DNA of 64,000 nucleotides, from assembly GCF_000226115.1 (NCBI RefSeq), contig NC_016459.1, positions 4,160,501 through 4,224,500 of the forward strand, in the 5' to 3' direction. The notes under the pieces were generated by a model that saw only the letters and a list, made by a program, of their open reading frames with translations, was not told where the DNA came from and did no database searches. A program made the position numbers and the translations under genes. Positions 22,263 through 33,732 of this stretch are shown here, piece by piece; the first letter of the stretch is position 1; each line of letters starts with the position of its first letter. The DNA comes from Thermothielavioides terrestris NRRL 8126 (lineage: Eukaryota > Ascomycota > Sordariomycetes > Sordariales > Chaetomiaceae).

Positions 22263-23677
22263 GGCGCTGGGCGATTCTCCTTGATGGTCTCGGTTGGGGT
22301 GCTAGTGACAAGAGTGAGGGCGACTGGAACAAGATCGGTTAGCACAGCTGTCGCTGGTGGTTGTTGCGGTGCTGAGTTATTGTGACCGCGACTCACTGCT
22401 AAGAAATGCTCGTAGCAGTAGTACAAAGTCCAGGTAGTAGTGTGTTGGCTGCTTGATGTTGGGAGAGGGGTCTGATGCTAGACCAGGTGGGTGCGGTGTT
22501 AGAAAAGGAATCGTACTTAAAATCGCACGATGATGGAGAACACGCGCTTAAATGTCTGAGAGCTGGTGAAGGGCCAGGATGTGAGGATGGCTGTTGGTGG
22601 ATAGCCGCCAGAAGAAGATGGTGTGGTCGCTAACCGCCAGCCATGGAGGAGGCCGTATTTAAAGCCAGGGAAGAAATGGTGACTTGACTCGAGGCCCTGT
22701 GACCTGAACAAGGTGGCCGTTTGTTAGTACTGTGTTGTTCACATCTTTTCCGTGTGTTCCTGTGATGTTCGTCACTGGCCACGTTCATGGTCCCCAGGCC
22801 AACGGTGAACAGCTTCTTTGTCCAACCCCCGTATGTCAACACTGAACAGCTGGGTGAGCTGGAAGGCTCGACTTGGGACGATCAACAAACCAACAGCAGC
22901 TCCTGGCACCCCCATATTCTGTGTTGTTCGTACTCTAAAATAGAACAGATAATATGTGTATTCACAGCAACTTAGCGGTTGTGCTGACAAAAGCAACAAT
23001 CATTCCAAGCCGATATGGCCAGGCAACGTACTGCATGTCTCCTGACAGTCTGCCCACATGCCAAGAGATGCAATAGAGACATACAAAGTGAATCAGAATC
23101 TACTCAGAAACAGGTCACATGCTCCTTCTACCTTTAGCCGCCCGCTCTAACTGTGGCGGGAGTCGAATGCTCAGTTACGGTCGGGGAGGGGCCGTGGTGG
23201 CCAAGGAGTGCGACCCAGCTCGCCGCCCTCCTTCCAACGAGATTGTGGGAATATCAAGACATTCTAGAGACCTAGCCAGCAGGAAATCCCTGATATTTGG
23301 TTCCTCAAGGGCACCACTTCAATCTGCTCGAATCAGCGGTATCCGGGGCAGGAGGCTGGATTGTATCGGCCACTTAGCGGTGCACGCCTGAGAGCGTGGC
23401 GAAGAGGACACAAAGAAAAGCGCGCCTGGGGAGCTTGAACTTCGATGTGGGATAGCGGTAGGAGTGCTACAACAGAAAATAGTGTAGAGGCCATGTCGGA
23501 GGGTCCATATGGCGGGCTCCTGAATCGGTCTCGGCCGCCTTCACCCCTAGTCCGCTACTCCACCTGTGGATCCATCAACGAAAACTTCTCACCACTTATA
23601 TCCACACCATCCCGGCTTTCTCGCCAACCTTTGCTGCCATCAACATCTACCGACATCTCTGTGCAGCAGTTCAACAA
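22263..23677. other. Intergenic region upstream of tRNA-Lys
   Basis: About 1.4 kb holding the promoter of the minus-strand uncharacterised gene and the flank of the tRNA gene. No supported protein gene; nothing else noted. Confidence 0.4.
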
Positions 23678-23765
23678 GCCTGACTAGCTCAATCGGTAGA
23701 GCGTGAGACTCTTAAGGAGGTTCTCCGTCATCTCAAGGTTGTGGGTTCGACCCCCACGTTAGGCT
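23678..23765 (+). tRNA. tRNA-Lys (anticodon CTT), with a 15-nt intron
   Basis: A full cloverleaf can be drawn. The acceptor GCCTGAC pairs with GTTAGGC (two G-U-type pairs included) with discriminator T. The D arm is GCTC...GAGC, the anticodon stem TGAGA/TCTCA, and the T arm GTGGG-TTCGACC-CCCAC. Anticodon CTT is at 23711-23713. An intron occupies about 23715-23729, one base 3' of the anticodon as is standard. A T5 run at 23794-23798 can terminate Pol III. Confidence 0.93.
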
Positions 23766-24272
23766 CAATCCCTAACGCGACCATGCTACTCGCTTTTTGC
23801 AGCCTCCCAGTACCGAGCTTCTGCTGAGGCTCTTCAGGAGCAGCATCAGCTTTCTCTGCCAACTCACCATTTGCGGGTTTGACCCCCGATTTCGGACCGA
23901 TACTCCGTCTTCGATTTGCTTCTTCGCTCCTCGAGCTGTGGAAGGATTTCACCTCGTTGCGGAGCTCGGCGGCAGCATTATTGCTTTTCATCGACACTAG
24001 GTGGCCTCTTTTTGCTCCGCTGGTGGTTACCACACCGGCTTGTTCACTTGCCACAGACCCAACAATCTCCACGGTTGTGCAGTTACTGGACTTGCTTCTT
24101 GGACTGTGACCGTACTTGTCGAGATACGAAACCTGCCGTCTCGGCGGTATGTATACACACAAAGCTCCATTACCCTCTCAAATGGTATCCCCAGCTCCCG
24201 GATTACACAGTACTCCCCCAGATTACTACCTATGCAAAAAAAGAAAAACCTCCCAGCAGCTCAGCTCACAGC
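23766..24272. other. Spacer between tRNA-Lys and the membrane-protein gene
   Basis: About 500 bases. A minus-strand open frame of 144 codons spans it but runs through the tRNA gene, so it is not accepted as a gene; its charged middle part deserves only weak suspicion. Confidence 0.4.
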
Positions 24273-25570
24273 TCACGCCTCCCCCTCCCTCCCGGCCTCC
24301 TGCCCCCCACCGCCCCGAGACGGCCGATACCCTCCCCGCCCAGCCTCCATATCCCCGCCGACCGTCCTCTTCCCCTCGCTCCCGCCCGCCACCGCCACCG
24401 CCGCCGCCGCCGCCGCAGCGGCGGGAGGCCGGGGCGTATCCGGCGTCGGCAGCTCCACCTCCTCCGCCGCGACCCGCACCTTGCCCCGCCCGCCGGCCCC
24501 GTCCTCCACCACCACCCGGCTGCTGCCCCCTTCGGTCGGCAGCTCCGCCGCCGCCGCCGCCGCCGCCGGCCCGGACCCGAGCCCGAACAGTCGCCCGCGC
24601 AGCCTGCTCCCCGACCGCGCCTCCATCTCCCGCGGGCTCTGCGGTCGCTCGTCTCCGGCCGCTGCCGCTGCCCCCCACGAGCGCTCGGCCCAGGCCGCGA
24701 GCGTGGGCGGCCATGCATGGTGATGGTGAGGGTGATGCGGGCTCCAGTCGTCGCCGTCGTCGCTGGGCGGGCCGTTGGTGTTGACGCGGCCGAAGGAGTC
24801 GCGGCGGTGGCGGGAGCGCGGGGCGGCGGCGTCCGAGCCGGTCTTCTCGGAGCTGGTGGTGCCGGCGGTGCCGGCGCGGGCGCGGGCGCGGCGCCGCCGC
24901 CGCCGCCGCAGGTGCGGCTGCGCCAGCAGGTAGGCGACCGCGAGCAGGACCAGCAGGATCGGGATGCCGATGCCTAGGCCGATGCCCAGGCCGATGCGGA
25001 GGGAGGAGGAGGAGGTTGTTGATGAGGAGGAGGTTTCGGAGGCGGGCAAGCCGAGGATGCTGCCCGTCGGGATGGTCGTCCAGGCCGAGGCGTTCTGGCA
25101 GCAGGAGGCGGCGTCGGGGCCGCAGCAGAATTTGATGTCGTTGGTGGAGGTGTCGAGGCTGGAGGGGCAGGGGATGAGGGGGATTTCGTTGAGCGCCCGG
25201 TTTGCGTCTGGCGGTGGCAGGGTCAGCAACTTTTCTTTTTCTTGGGAAGTAGTTTGGGAGACGACGTACCACCGCTCGGGGGGCAGAACTTCTTGCACGG
25301 GGAGCCCCAGGCTTTGTCGGTGCATCCTTGCTGGGTCATCAGGTTGTTGGACCCGGGACTGAGACAGAGGCCGTTGGAAAGACAGTAGTCGCCCTTGTTG
25401 CAGCACCATGTCGTCGCGCTTCCGTCTGCCGAGTCCGAGGCGGAGCAGGGCAGCTGGTTTGAGTCCGCGTTGCCCCAAGTGTCGTAGCATATTGAGTCGG
25501 CTACGGCATGGCCTGCCATGAGACCTGTTAGGATTACAAGCCGTGTCCTCCATCTTGTTTTCCTCGGCAT
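24273..25570 (-). CDS. Signal-anchored cysteine-rich membrane protein (WSC/Mid2-like architecture)
   Basis: Two exons, 25570-25270 and 25207-24273, with a 62-nt intron (GTACGT donor, GCCAG acceptor), giving 411 residues. Residues 1-24 form a signal peptide (basic start, hydrophobic LVILTGLMAG, AVA cleavage site). The ectodomain (25-150) carries about 16 cysteines, including WCCNKGDYC, CKKFC and CCGPDAASCC. A Ser/Thr-rich stretch follows, then one membrane helix (about 172-196, GIGIPILLVLLAVAYLLA) and a polyarginine stop-transfer signal. The long cytoplasmic tail is low-complexity, with a His cluster and Ala/Gly runs. This layout is typical of fungal cell-wall sensors and other single-pass receptors. 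No named domain is recognised, so signalling is inference. The splice junction reconstitutes an Asp codon and joins two otherwise different frames. Confidence 0.85.
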
Positions 25571-27192
25571 GGCTGTGGCGGGCTTTTTTTTCTCTTTTTG
25601 TTCTCGAACGACCGGGGCGGCGTGATTGATCGGAGGATTGATGAAGCAGACACGGGATTTTGGGGTACACGAGACAGAACGAGAGAAAAATGGAAGCTCC
25701 GGAAAGAAAGACAAATTGTCCTTGGTGAGCTTTGGGGGCGAGGAATCTTGTACGGCACAGCAGCTCGCGCCTGCAAGCACCCATGCTGTGTTCGCGGCAC
25801 AGAGAGCGCCCTAACTGGCGGTGGACGAAGCCAACGAAATGTGACAAGCCCCAGTCGGCAGCAACCAACATGCACATCCCACAGTAACTAAGTGAGCTGA
25901 GCCAACAGCCGCACTGTAGCCGAATGCATGTTGGCACGGCCTCATTCGTCCCTATGCAAGATTCGAATGCCAGGGCGGATCGAGGATAAAAATGGCTGAC
26001 ATGATGAGATGGCCCCTCCGAATTCGACGCGAGACACTAGAAGCGCGGCGTATCTTCCTTCAGAAGTTCAGCCCAAGGCTGCAAAATTCCCTGGCCTACC
26101 ACGCTGTCTCACACTTCAGGTCTTGGCGCCGCCGTGCCGCCGCTGCCGCGTGCTGCGTCGGGCTGTTCGGGTCGCGCGTGGATGCGGGATGTGGGGTAAG
26201 CATGTTTTCCCTCCTGGGCAAGGCTTGGGGGCCCAAGGGCACGGGTGCAGCACGGACAGTGCAATCCTGGGGGCTGTGGCTGAATGGCCACTTGCGTGCC
26301 GAGACGTTGTGCTGGCGTGATAAAGCGGCTTGCCGGCAGTGCCCGGGGCCGCTACGCCGCGGAACTGCTGAGCCGCCGGACGTGTCGCGTCGCCTCAGCT
26401 GTCTCAACTGCCGGCCTCTGGACGCGCAGTCTACATCTCGTAAGGCGCCAGTGACATTGACGAGCCCGGACACCTATCCGGGGTGTTGTGATCTCCCGGA
26501 AGCAAGATCGGATGGAGAGAGACGGTGGCGAGAGTGGGATCATCACGGCCCAAGGAATGTACTCCAGCAGGGCGGAGGCCGTTGCGGGCTGTTTCCGAAG
26601 TGGTGTGAATGTCATATGGTGATGACTGAAATTGTGGTCGAGGAAAAATGAACATCGCCTTCCAGGCAACTTAGTGGGATAGGAAGGCATATCAGAAGAA
26701 ACTCGGAATTCTCCACAAACTTATTACGCTTGTAACTAAGGAGGCAATGGCAGGCGAAAATGAACGGACCTCACAACTGCCCCTGAATCATGAGTCGTGG
26801 AGAAGAGCTCAATCAGCTCAGGGCCGGCAGAGCTTAGCCAATGTTCCGATATCTGATTCAGCGATCTCATCACGGCCACACGTGGCACACCGACCAGGCA
26901 CCCAGCCATACACCTGAATCAGCCCATTGGGCTCATCGGGAACAACAAGGCGTCAGGAAGCAGCTAACATAGACTCCAAGTACAGACACACAGCCCACCG
27001 TCCTTTCCCATTCACCCACCCCATCCCATCCATCCATACCCGTCTCCTCATGTCAAAAAAAAAAAAATCCCATCACAGTATCACCATCTCCCAGCTATAC
27101 CTCGTTAGACCCACCCTCCCCGACCGATCCTAATCCCCTCCCATGCCAGGCCATACCGTGTCCATCCTCCACGCAGCGGCAGCAGCCCGCCG
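25571..27192. other. Intergenic region
   Basis: Promoter side of the membrane-protein gene on the left and the 3' end of the disordered ORF on the right. A 219-codon plus-strand frame at 25992-26651 has no recognisable features and no coding-like composition. A12-type A run near 27055-27067. Confidence 0.4.
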
Positions 27193-28353
27193 CTAACGGA
27201 CCCCCGCCGCGCGATGCACCACGATCTCCTCGCCGCGCGCGCCAACACCAACACCGACGCCGACATCAAGATCATCCTCATCTGGATCCTCGATGCTCGT
27301 ACGGCTGGTCGCCTCGACCGCGCGATCGATCTTCTTCCCGTCCTCATCGATTACCTCCGCCTCCTCTTCCTCCTCCTCCCCGGCAGCCGTCACCTCCACC
27401 GGCTCGTCGGAGATTCCCGAGCCAGGGGTAGAGGCCGAAGCAGGAGGAGCAGAGGCCGAAGAAGACCCGCCAGCACCACCAGCACCGCCGGCGCCCGCGG
27501 CGGAGGCTGCGCCCGCAGACGCGGCCTCATCCTCCCTCTTATCCCTTGAGAACGGCCACAGGCTGCTAAACGGGCTGACACTGCTCTTGAGTGCGGCCGT
27601 CGCGCCGGCAGCAGTGGGGTGAAGCGGCAGGGGCTTGACCAGGATGGCTTCGCGGGCGGGGTCGATGCCCGAGAGCAGGCGGCCGCCGCCCGCACCACCC
27701 GCACTGCCGCTGCCGCCGCCGCTACTGCCACCGCCGACGCGATCCTCGACCTCGGGCATGGCAAAGTCGCCAAACTCTTCATCCTCGATCTCATCATCGT
27801 CGTCGCCACCAACGCGCCGCGCGCCGTCTTCATCGCTGCTGTCATCGTCGCGGCCGTCGCCGAACCGCTCGACCTGGACGTCCTGCTCCGTGTCGCTGCG
27901 CCTCCTGGCCCCGCCCCTGGCGCTGCGGACGACCCCGCGCCACCACGAACCGCGGTTCCAGCCGGTCGAGGTCGTGTCCATCCCTAGCTCGTCGCCTTCG
28001 ACGTTCTCGCCATCGTCGCTTCCGCTGCCACTGCCAGAGTGGTCCTCATCATCGTCCTCGTAGTCGGCGAAGGGATTCCGCAGACGCTCGCCGGCTGCTG
28101 AGCTGGGAAGGGCGAACATGCCGGTGCCGCTCGTGTCGTCCGCCGTGGGAGGGGAGCTGCCTTCTTGGCCGCCGTTAGCAGCGGCAGCGGCCGCTGCGGC
28201 ATTGCGCTTGTTCATGGCCAGCCGGGCGGCGAGCTGGAGGCGAGCCCGGGACGGAGCGATGTTCAGCGGCGGTGGTGGAGGCGGCGGAGGGGGGATCGAA
28301 GGCGGGCTCATCGAATTAGAGTTGGAGTTGAGGGCGTCCGTGTACGCTCGAAA
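27193..28353 (-). CDS. Disordered Pro/acidic-rich ORF, possibly the last exon of the SAPS gene
   Basis: The frame opens at a strong 3' splice site: a GCTAAC branch point about 15 nt before CTGCAG, exon start at 28353. The first residues, FRAYTDALNSN, precede any Met. If it is a separate gene, the first ATG is at 28311 (MSPPSIPPPP). Next come a polyproline run, LNIAPSRARLQLAARLAMNK (helical, basic), polyalanine, RNPFADYEDDDED, and an acidic EEFGDFAMPEVED segment. Long Gly/Ala/Ser runs follow, then an acidic tail with repeated GV. The family is not identified. My impression is that the polyproline plus SRAR helix occurs at the C-terminus of fungal SAPS proteins, which would make this an exon joined across about 450-500 nt. 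No strong in-phase donor was found in the upstream gene, so the join is left open. Confidence 0.6.
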   Translation of the reverse strand, partial: FRAYTDALNSNSNSMSPPSIPPPPPPPPPLNIAPSRARLQLAARLAMNKRNAAAAAAAANGGQEGSSPPTADDTSGTGMFALPSSAAGERLRNPFADYEDDDEDHSGSGSGSDDGENVEGDELGMDTTSTGWNRGSWWRGVVRSARGGARRRSDTEQDVQVERFGDGRDDDSSDEDGARRVGGDDDDEIEDEEFGDFAMPEVEDRVGGGSSGGGSGSAGGAGGGRLLSGIDPAREAILVKPLPLHPTAAGATAALKSSVSPFSSLWPFSRDKREDEAASAGAASAAGAGGAGGAGGSSSASAPPASASTPGSGISDEPVEVTAAGEEEEEEAEVIDEDGKKIDRAVEATSRTSIEDPDEDDLDVGVGVGVGARGEEIVVHRAAGVR

Positions 28354-28801
28354 CTGCAGGCGCGAGGTTAGCAACGTGTACTGGGGTTGAGAAATGCGAA
28401 GCAAGACAAGGCGAGTGAGGGAAGGAAGATAACCAAGAGGCGACCGGCGAGACCAGCCAAAGTAGGAACTGCCGCCGCGGACTTCCGCAGCGATGGAAGA
28501 ACTGAAGGTTTGGCGGAAGCGACAACCCGTTCCAGGCAAGGCCGAGCCTGTCCGTCTGACTTCAGATGAGGAAAGAGAAAACAGGGTCAAAAAGACCGAA
28601 ATTCCAATGCACTTTTCTGGAAGGAAGAGGCCAAGCAGCCTTGGACTTCTTGTGAAGTCACAGCTACCAGCACTCCGCTGCAAACTAAGATACCACCAAA
28701 GCACAAATTGCCTGGAAAAGAAAATGAAGGAGGGCTTTCGAGCCCAAAGCCCTGGCAGTGGCGCGCGAGCCTTCGTCTCTGCTGGCCAAAGGGGTAACTT
28801 A
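28354..28801. other. Intron of the SAPS gene or short intergenic promoter
   Basis: Between the SAPS stop codon and the splice acceptor at 28354. On the minus strand the part nearest the acceptor is C/T-rich, which would suit either a fungal core promoter or a long intron. Confidence 0.4.
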
Positions 28802-31800
28802 TCAAGCTCCTGGAAAAATTGAGAAGAATGCGCCCGGGGTTTGGTCAGGCACCGAGTACGGGGCCAACCAGTCCCAGGCATCCGCGACGGAGTCGTAGTC
28901 ACGTTCAGCGATGCCGACAACGCTCTGAGCATTGCCGGTGTTATCTCCACCTCGCCTCGGTGATGTCCTCGTCGTGGAACTGGCCAACCCACTTGGGAAC
29001 GCCGCATCGTAATTGGGAAGGGAAAAGAAATCGTCCCCATCAGAAGGATCGGAAACACCAACCTCGTTGTGCACATCCTCCTCGGTCTCCTGCTCCTCGT
29101 CATCGTCCTCGTCGCTCGAGCTGCCGAATCCGCTCATCAGCGTCCCGGCGCTGATAGCGAAGGGCCCAACTCCACCACCAGCCGCAGAGCCCTCGGTCGG
29201 ATCTGAGCCTCCATTCAGCCCAGCGTCCGCAAGAGCGCTGGATCCGACGCCTCCGAGGCCGATCGAGCTCAGGCCGGAAAACCCGGCGCCCATGAGACCC
29301 TGCGCATTGGCGCGGTTGCTCATAGCGACCTCCGGCCGCACCCCGCCGAGGATTGCGTTATCGCGCTCGCGCGTCTCCGCAAGAGCGCCCTCAACGTAAT
29401 TGACCCAGTCCGGGGCCATGACCTTCTCGAGCACGAGCTCGCTCACGAGTTCGGGCGGGTGGCGCTCTGTGAATTTCACCACCTCCTCGGCGATCAGAGT
29501 CAGGTGGCCCATGTAGCCCATGCGTGTCTTATTCTCAGCTTGGGACTTCTCGCTCGCGCGTTGGCCGTTGATGATCTGATTGGTGATGTCGGCGGCGTCG
29601 AAGAGACTGATGGCGAGCGTGCGGTTGTAGCCCCTGTCCATGGGTCCATTGAAGACCTGCTGGACGATATCGTACACGACGTTGTGAAGGAAGTTGTTCC
29701 ACGGGTACTTGAAGAAAAAGCCGAGGATCGTGGGAACAACACGATGTTCGACAAACTGCATCTTGAGATAGTCACCCACAACAGGGGTGGAACTGGTCGG
29801 AACGTCAGCCACCGGCCTTGGTGTCTCAGCCGTGGCCCCCGCGTCGACAGAGGTGTCCCCCATCTGTGGTGCACTTTGTACAGGCGACTGCTCGGACTGC
29901 GCGGGATTGGGGCCCGACACTGACGTTTGGGTTGATGGCGCGGCGGCTGCGGCCGACTCCGCGGACGGTTCTTCGGGGGTTGACGCAGCGTTCGCTGCCG
30001 GCACCAAATGCGCCGAAGGGTCAACTGGGGGAGCGGACATATCTCCGCTGGATGCCGAGTTGTCCTCAGCAGAGCTTGAAGCGCGGCCGGTATGTTGGTC
30101 TTCCAGTACTGGCGCAGCCGGCGAACCGACCGCGTTCCCCGCTGGTTCGCTCTTAGCCCCCGGTGGTGTCTGACCCGATTCACCCTCGCCTCGGCTCCCC
30201 GCCTCTTCAGAAGACTCTCCAGCAACTGCATCCTGTCTGGTTTCGGCGCCTTCCGCCGTCCGAGGGGCCTTTTTGGGGGGCGAAAGTGGAGCGACCATCA
30301 GGTCGACATCCTCAAACGGGGGCTGTTGCCGAGTCTGGTCGACATCCTCCTCCGGGCTCAGGCTAGACAAGCGGGAAGCGTCAACCGGTATGCTAGCCTC
30401 GACCTTGTCGATCAAGGACGACGTGGGCGACAAATGCTCAAACTCGTCGTCATCGGCAGAGAGGTTCATGACTTCCAGCTTCCGACCTTCGACTGCGCCT
30501 GACAATTGGGAAGCACTCATTGAGAGGTCGGCGATTGACGAGGGTTCAGTGGCGCCAACAGGCAGCAGCTTGCCTTCGGCTCTTAGCCGGTGCCGTTGCG
30601 CGTCGCGGGCGGCGATTAACTCTTCAGCGCCGGCTTCGTTGAGTAACATCATATTGCTGCAATGCAAAAGCTCGGCCATGAGCTCGCATGTTTTGAAGCG
30701 GTCGAAGCCCAGCGGCTCTATCTTGTCCCCAAAGGTTGATGCGAGGCGCTGGTTCTGAGCCGGAGCGTTCGTGATCAGGTTCATGAAGGAGGGAACGTGC
30801 TGGGCGAACAGGCGGAGGAGCTTCCCAAGGTAGATCGGGTCGCGACTCGACGGGGCAGCATTGATATCGACGCCTTCAGGATCATAATCCGAATTATTCT
30901 TCCTGATGACCTCAATCACGATACCCACGCCGCAAGTCAACGAGTTGCCACCGCCGAGCATGTATTTGATGAGCTGCTCGACGCAGGGGCTCGAGACGAG
31001 CTGGCGTGTGAGCTCGTTCGGACCGATGCACGTCTGCTCGTTTTGCGACGCGTTTGCGGAAACCGTGATGATGGCCTTGATGAAATCGGCCGCCGATGTT
31101 TGCGTAGCCCAATTGTGCTCCGGCCCGAGGAAGGAAATGAGGGTCGGCATGACATTTTGCGTGTAAAGCCACTATGTGAGCGAAGTTAGCCTTGGGCACG
31201 CAGGCACGGCACGGGATCCATTCTCCTCCGTACCTCAACGATGCCTTGCCCACAGTCGGTGCGCTCCAGGCTGATAATCTTGAGCAGCAGGTCCATGATC
31301 ATAGGACAGTCCACATGCTTCAGGATATCCGAGACCGCACCATCCATGGACTTCAACAAGTCCAGCATTTCCTCCGTCTTTTTGTCAAACAAGGCCTCGT
31401 TTACTTTCGTAAAGTAGCTGGCCTGGAGAGGATCGAGCGGGGCCGGGCGCTTGAGGAACTGCCAGAAGTCGCGGATGAGGTCCTTGCTCTCCATCAGAGC
31501 CTCGTACATCGACCAGTTGTCCGAGGACAGGAGCTCAGTGGCAACGGCGGCATATTGGTTCCGCTTTTTTTCGAAGTCTTCCCGACGGGCGTCGCCCGCT
31601 CTCGAGGAGCTCCTGGACCTGGAAAACGGCAGCGCAATGCCCTTGCCTTTCTCGTCCACGTCTTCATCGTCATCGTCCTCGGGGGAGGCGACGGGCTCGA
31701 GCTTTGGCGCGACTACGTACTTAAGGAGTTTGTCGAGCACCTCCGGGTTCCGAAGGTACTCGATTAGCTTCGCATTGTGCTGCTTGAGCTCCTGGACCAG

Positions 31801-31899
31801 ATCGCCCTCGTCGAGGAGTTCCTCGAGTTGGAAGTTGTCCCTCTCGAGGATGCTGTCGATGGCGGAGACATTGGCGTAGCCGCTGAATCTCCAAAACAT
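28802..31899 (-). CDS. SIT4/PP6 phosphatase-associated protein (SAPS family)
   Basis: Exon 1 is 31899-31234 and exon 2 is 31171-28802. The 62-nt intron has a GTACGG donor, CTAAC branch point and CATAG acceptor, and the product is 1011 residues. The N-terminus MFWRFSGYANVSAIDSIL and the following helical block up to about residue 430 are the SAPS domain: LEELLDEGDLVQELKQHN, DNWSMYEALMESKDLIRDFW, a long IIVEVIRKNNSDYD-type segment, and the later EHRVVPTILGFFFKYPWNNFLHNVVYDI. The middle and C-terminal regions are acidic and Ser/Pro-rich. Known role: yeast Sap155/185/190 and fission-yeast Ekc1 bind the Sit4/PP6 catalytic subunit and direct it in cell-cycle and nutrient signalling. The stop at 28802 may be bypassed by splicing to the ORF at 27193-28353. 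Confidence 0.9.
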
Positions 31900-33732
31900 G
31901 TTGGGCGTCCGACGGTTGTTATGTCACCGCACCGGTTCGAGAAGTATCGTGGCAACGACGGTATCCGCAGCTGGTTCGCGAGGTCATACGTCGACTGGAG
32001 GTCGGTGACAGGGACGGCCGGAAGTCGCTTGGCGACGCCGGCAGGCGCGATGGTGATGGTGTTGCTGAGCGAACAAGGTCCGTCGAAGAGTCAAATGCTG
32101 GAATTGATTGGTAGCAACGGACGGGTATCTCAATGTCTAAAACAAAGTAGGTATCTGGCGGGGCTCGAAAGCGTCAGCTAGGGGGCTGGCGGGGAATGTC
32201 GAGCACAGGCGAGCATTTGAAAGTGGGGGGGTTGCGTTGAAATCGACGCCAGACGCCAGTGGCCGCGGCGGAGCAACGATGGCAGCCCGGACGGCCACAA
32301 GGCAAGGGATCTTGTTGTCCGTCGTGGACCAAGCAGCTCGTCGCGAGGTTTCGCTCGAGGCAGGGTGTGTGAGGCAATTCGGCGCGACGTCGGCCAAAGA
32401 CCGGCGATCGTCGGGGACGGCGGCGGCAGGGGGCAAAAGGGAAGCGCAAACATACAGAAACTCTTGTCGAATGCCACTAATGCTACATTTACAGCCGGAC
32501 GAAGAGCCGAAGAACAGAAAGAGAGATCTAATCTCGCCGACGTCGCCAGGACAAGCGGAGGCGCGCGGGGTCGCGTTGCTGTGTCGGTGCAGCGGGATGT
32601 TGCGAATGGAGCTTGATGAAGAAATGAGGTTGATTCCGCGGTGCGGGTTGGGCCATGACACATGCCCTCATCATTGCCCTGTCTCTCCTGGCCACGGCAG
32701 CCGCCCAGGAGCTCAGGGTGCCTGCTCATTAGCTGGACCCGGCTGCGCAGGACGCGTGATTGGACGGCGGCCAGCCCCGGCTGAGATTGGAACGCTTGGA
32801 CCACCTAAGCGCGTCGGCCCTGCACTAACGTTAGCCCACTGTATCCGCCATATCACCAGGCTCGGTCCCAAACTGGTTTGCTGCGCACAACCTGGAACTG
32901 CACTGCGCATATTGGGAATTGAAGTGATTTTGTTCGAGCCCGATTCTAGATGGCCCCTGCTCGAACCTTCCCCTTTTACTCCAGCTTCTTCCGTTACACA
33001 CGATCGGGTTATTTATCTAGGTACACAGTACAGCCTCGGCGGGTTGCATGTAGGTAGCGAGTGGTGTTTGCTGTTAGAACAAATAGCTGGCTGGCACTGG
33101 CGAATGGTGAGCGCCAACGAACTGCAAACACCACCGAGGTTCAATGGAGGGCCACAGTTTCTCGGACGCTGCCAAGAAAATGCCGTGGTTGATCACCCTC
33201 CCGCCGCCGCGACCCGCGCTGGCCACGTTTCGCATCCCGGTCGGCACGTGCTGCTGCCAGATCCGAACCTTTTCAGGTTCTTTCCAGGCTATTTATTAGC
33301 CGGTGCTGCCTGGCCGAAGATTGACTGGCCGCGTTTCGCTGGTGAATCTCGGCATTTCACGTCCAAACAGCGGCGATCCCACCTCTTCCGGGCAATCACG
33401 GGCGAGCTGCTGGCCACCAGTCCGGCGACAGCCGCAAGTGTTCAGAGAAAAAGAGGGCATTCGCTCATGTACTTGGCGCCACGGAAGGCGTTGTGGACAG
33501 CACGAGCAGTGGAATGCGCCACGATGCCGCGGAGCCAAAGGACGGCCTCAATCTCGGGGTGGAAACTCTAACGGCGAGCACTTACTCGAGCAGGCAAGAG
33601 GACGAGAGACGGAACGGAATGGGTCAACTAAATGACCAGCATGGCTATCTACCCATCCAACGTCCTACCTACTGACTATCAACCCCGTGGCCCCCGGAAC
33701 CAGCCTCCGGACCCCTTCCCCCCAGGCGACCT
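31900..33732. other. Intergenic region upstream of the SAPS gene
   Basis: About 1.8 kb. Long open frames occur on both strands (444 codons plus, 174 and 208 minus) because the DNA is GC-rich and stop-poor, but they overlap each other and show no domain or sensible composition. Probably promoter and leader of the SAPS gene. Confidence 0.4.

Noticed and set aside
23728..24162. 144-codon minus-strand frame
   Set aside because: Its end runs through the tRNA-Lys gene, a common source of spurious frames.
25992..26651. 219-codon plus-strand frame
   Set aside because: Mixed, cysteine- and arginine-rich composition without motifs, no splice context, and no family recognised.
32237..33571. 444-codon plus-strand open frame upstream of the SAPS gene
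   Set aside because: Overlaps equally long frames on the other strand. No domain, no conserved-looking segment, and composition changes along its length; explained by stop-poor GC-rich DNA.
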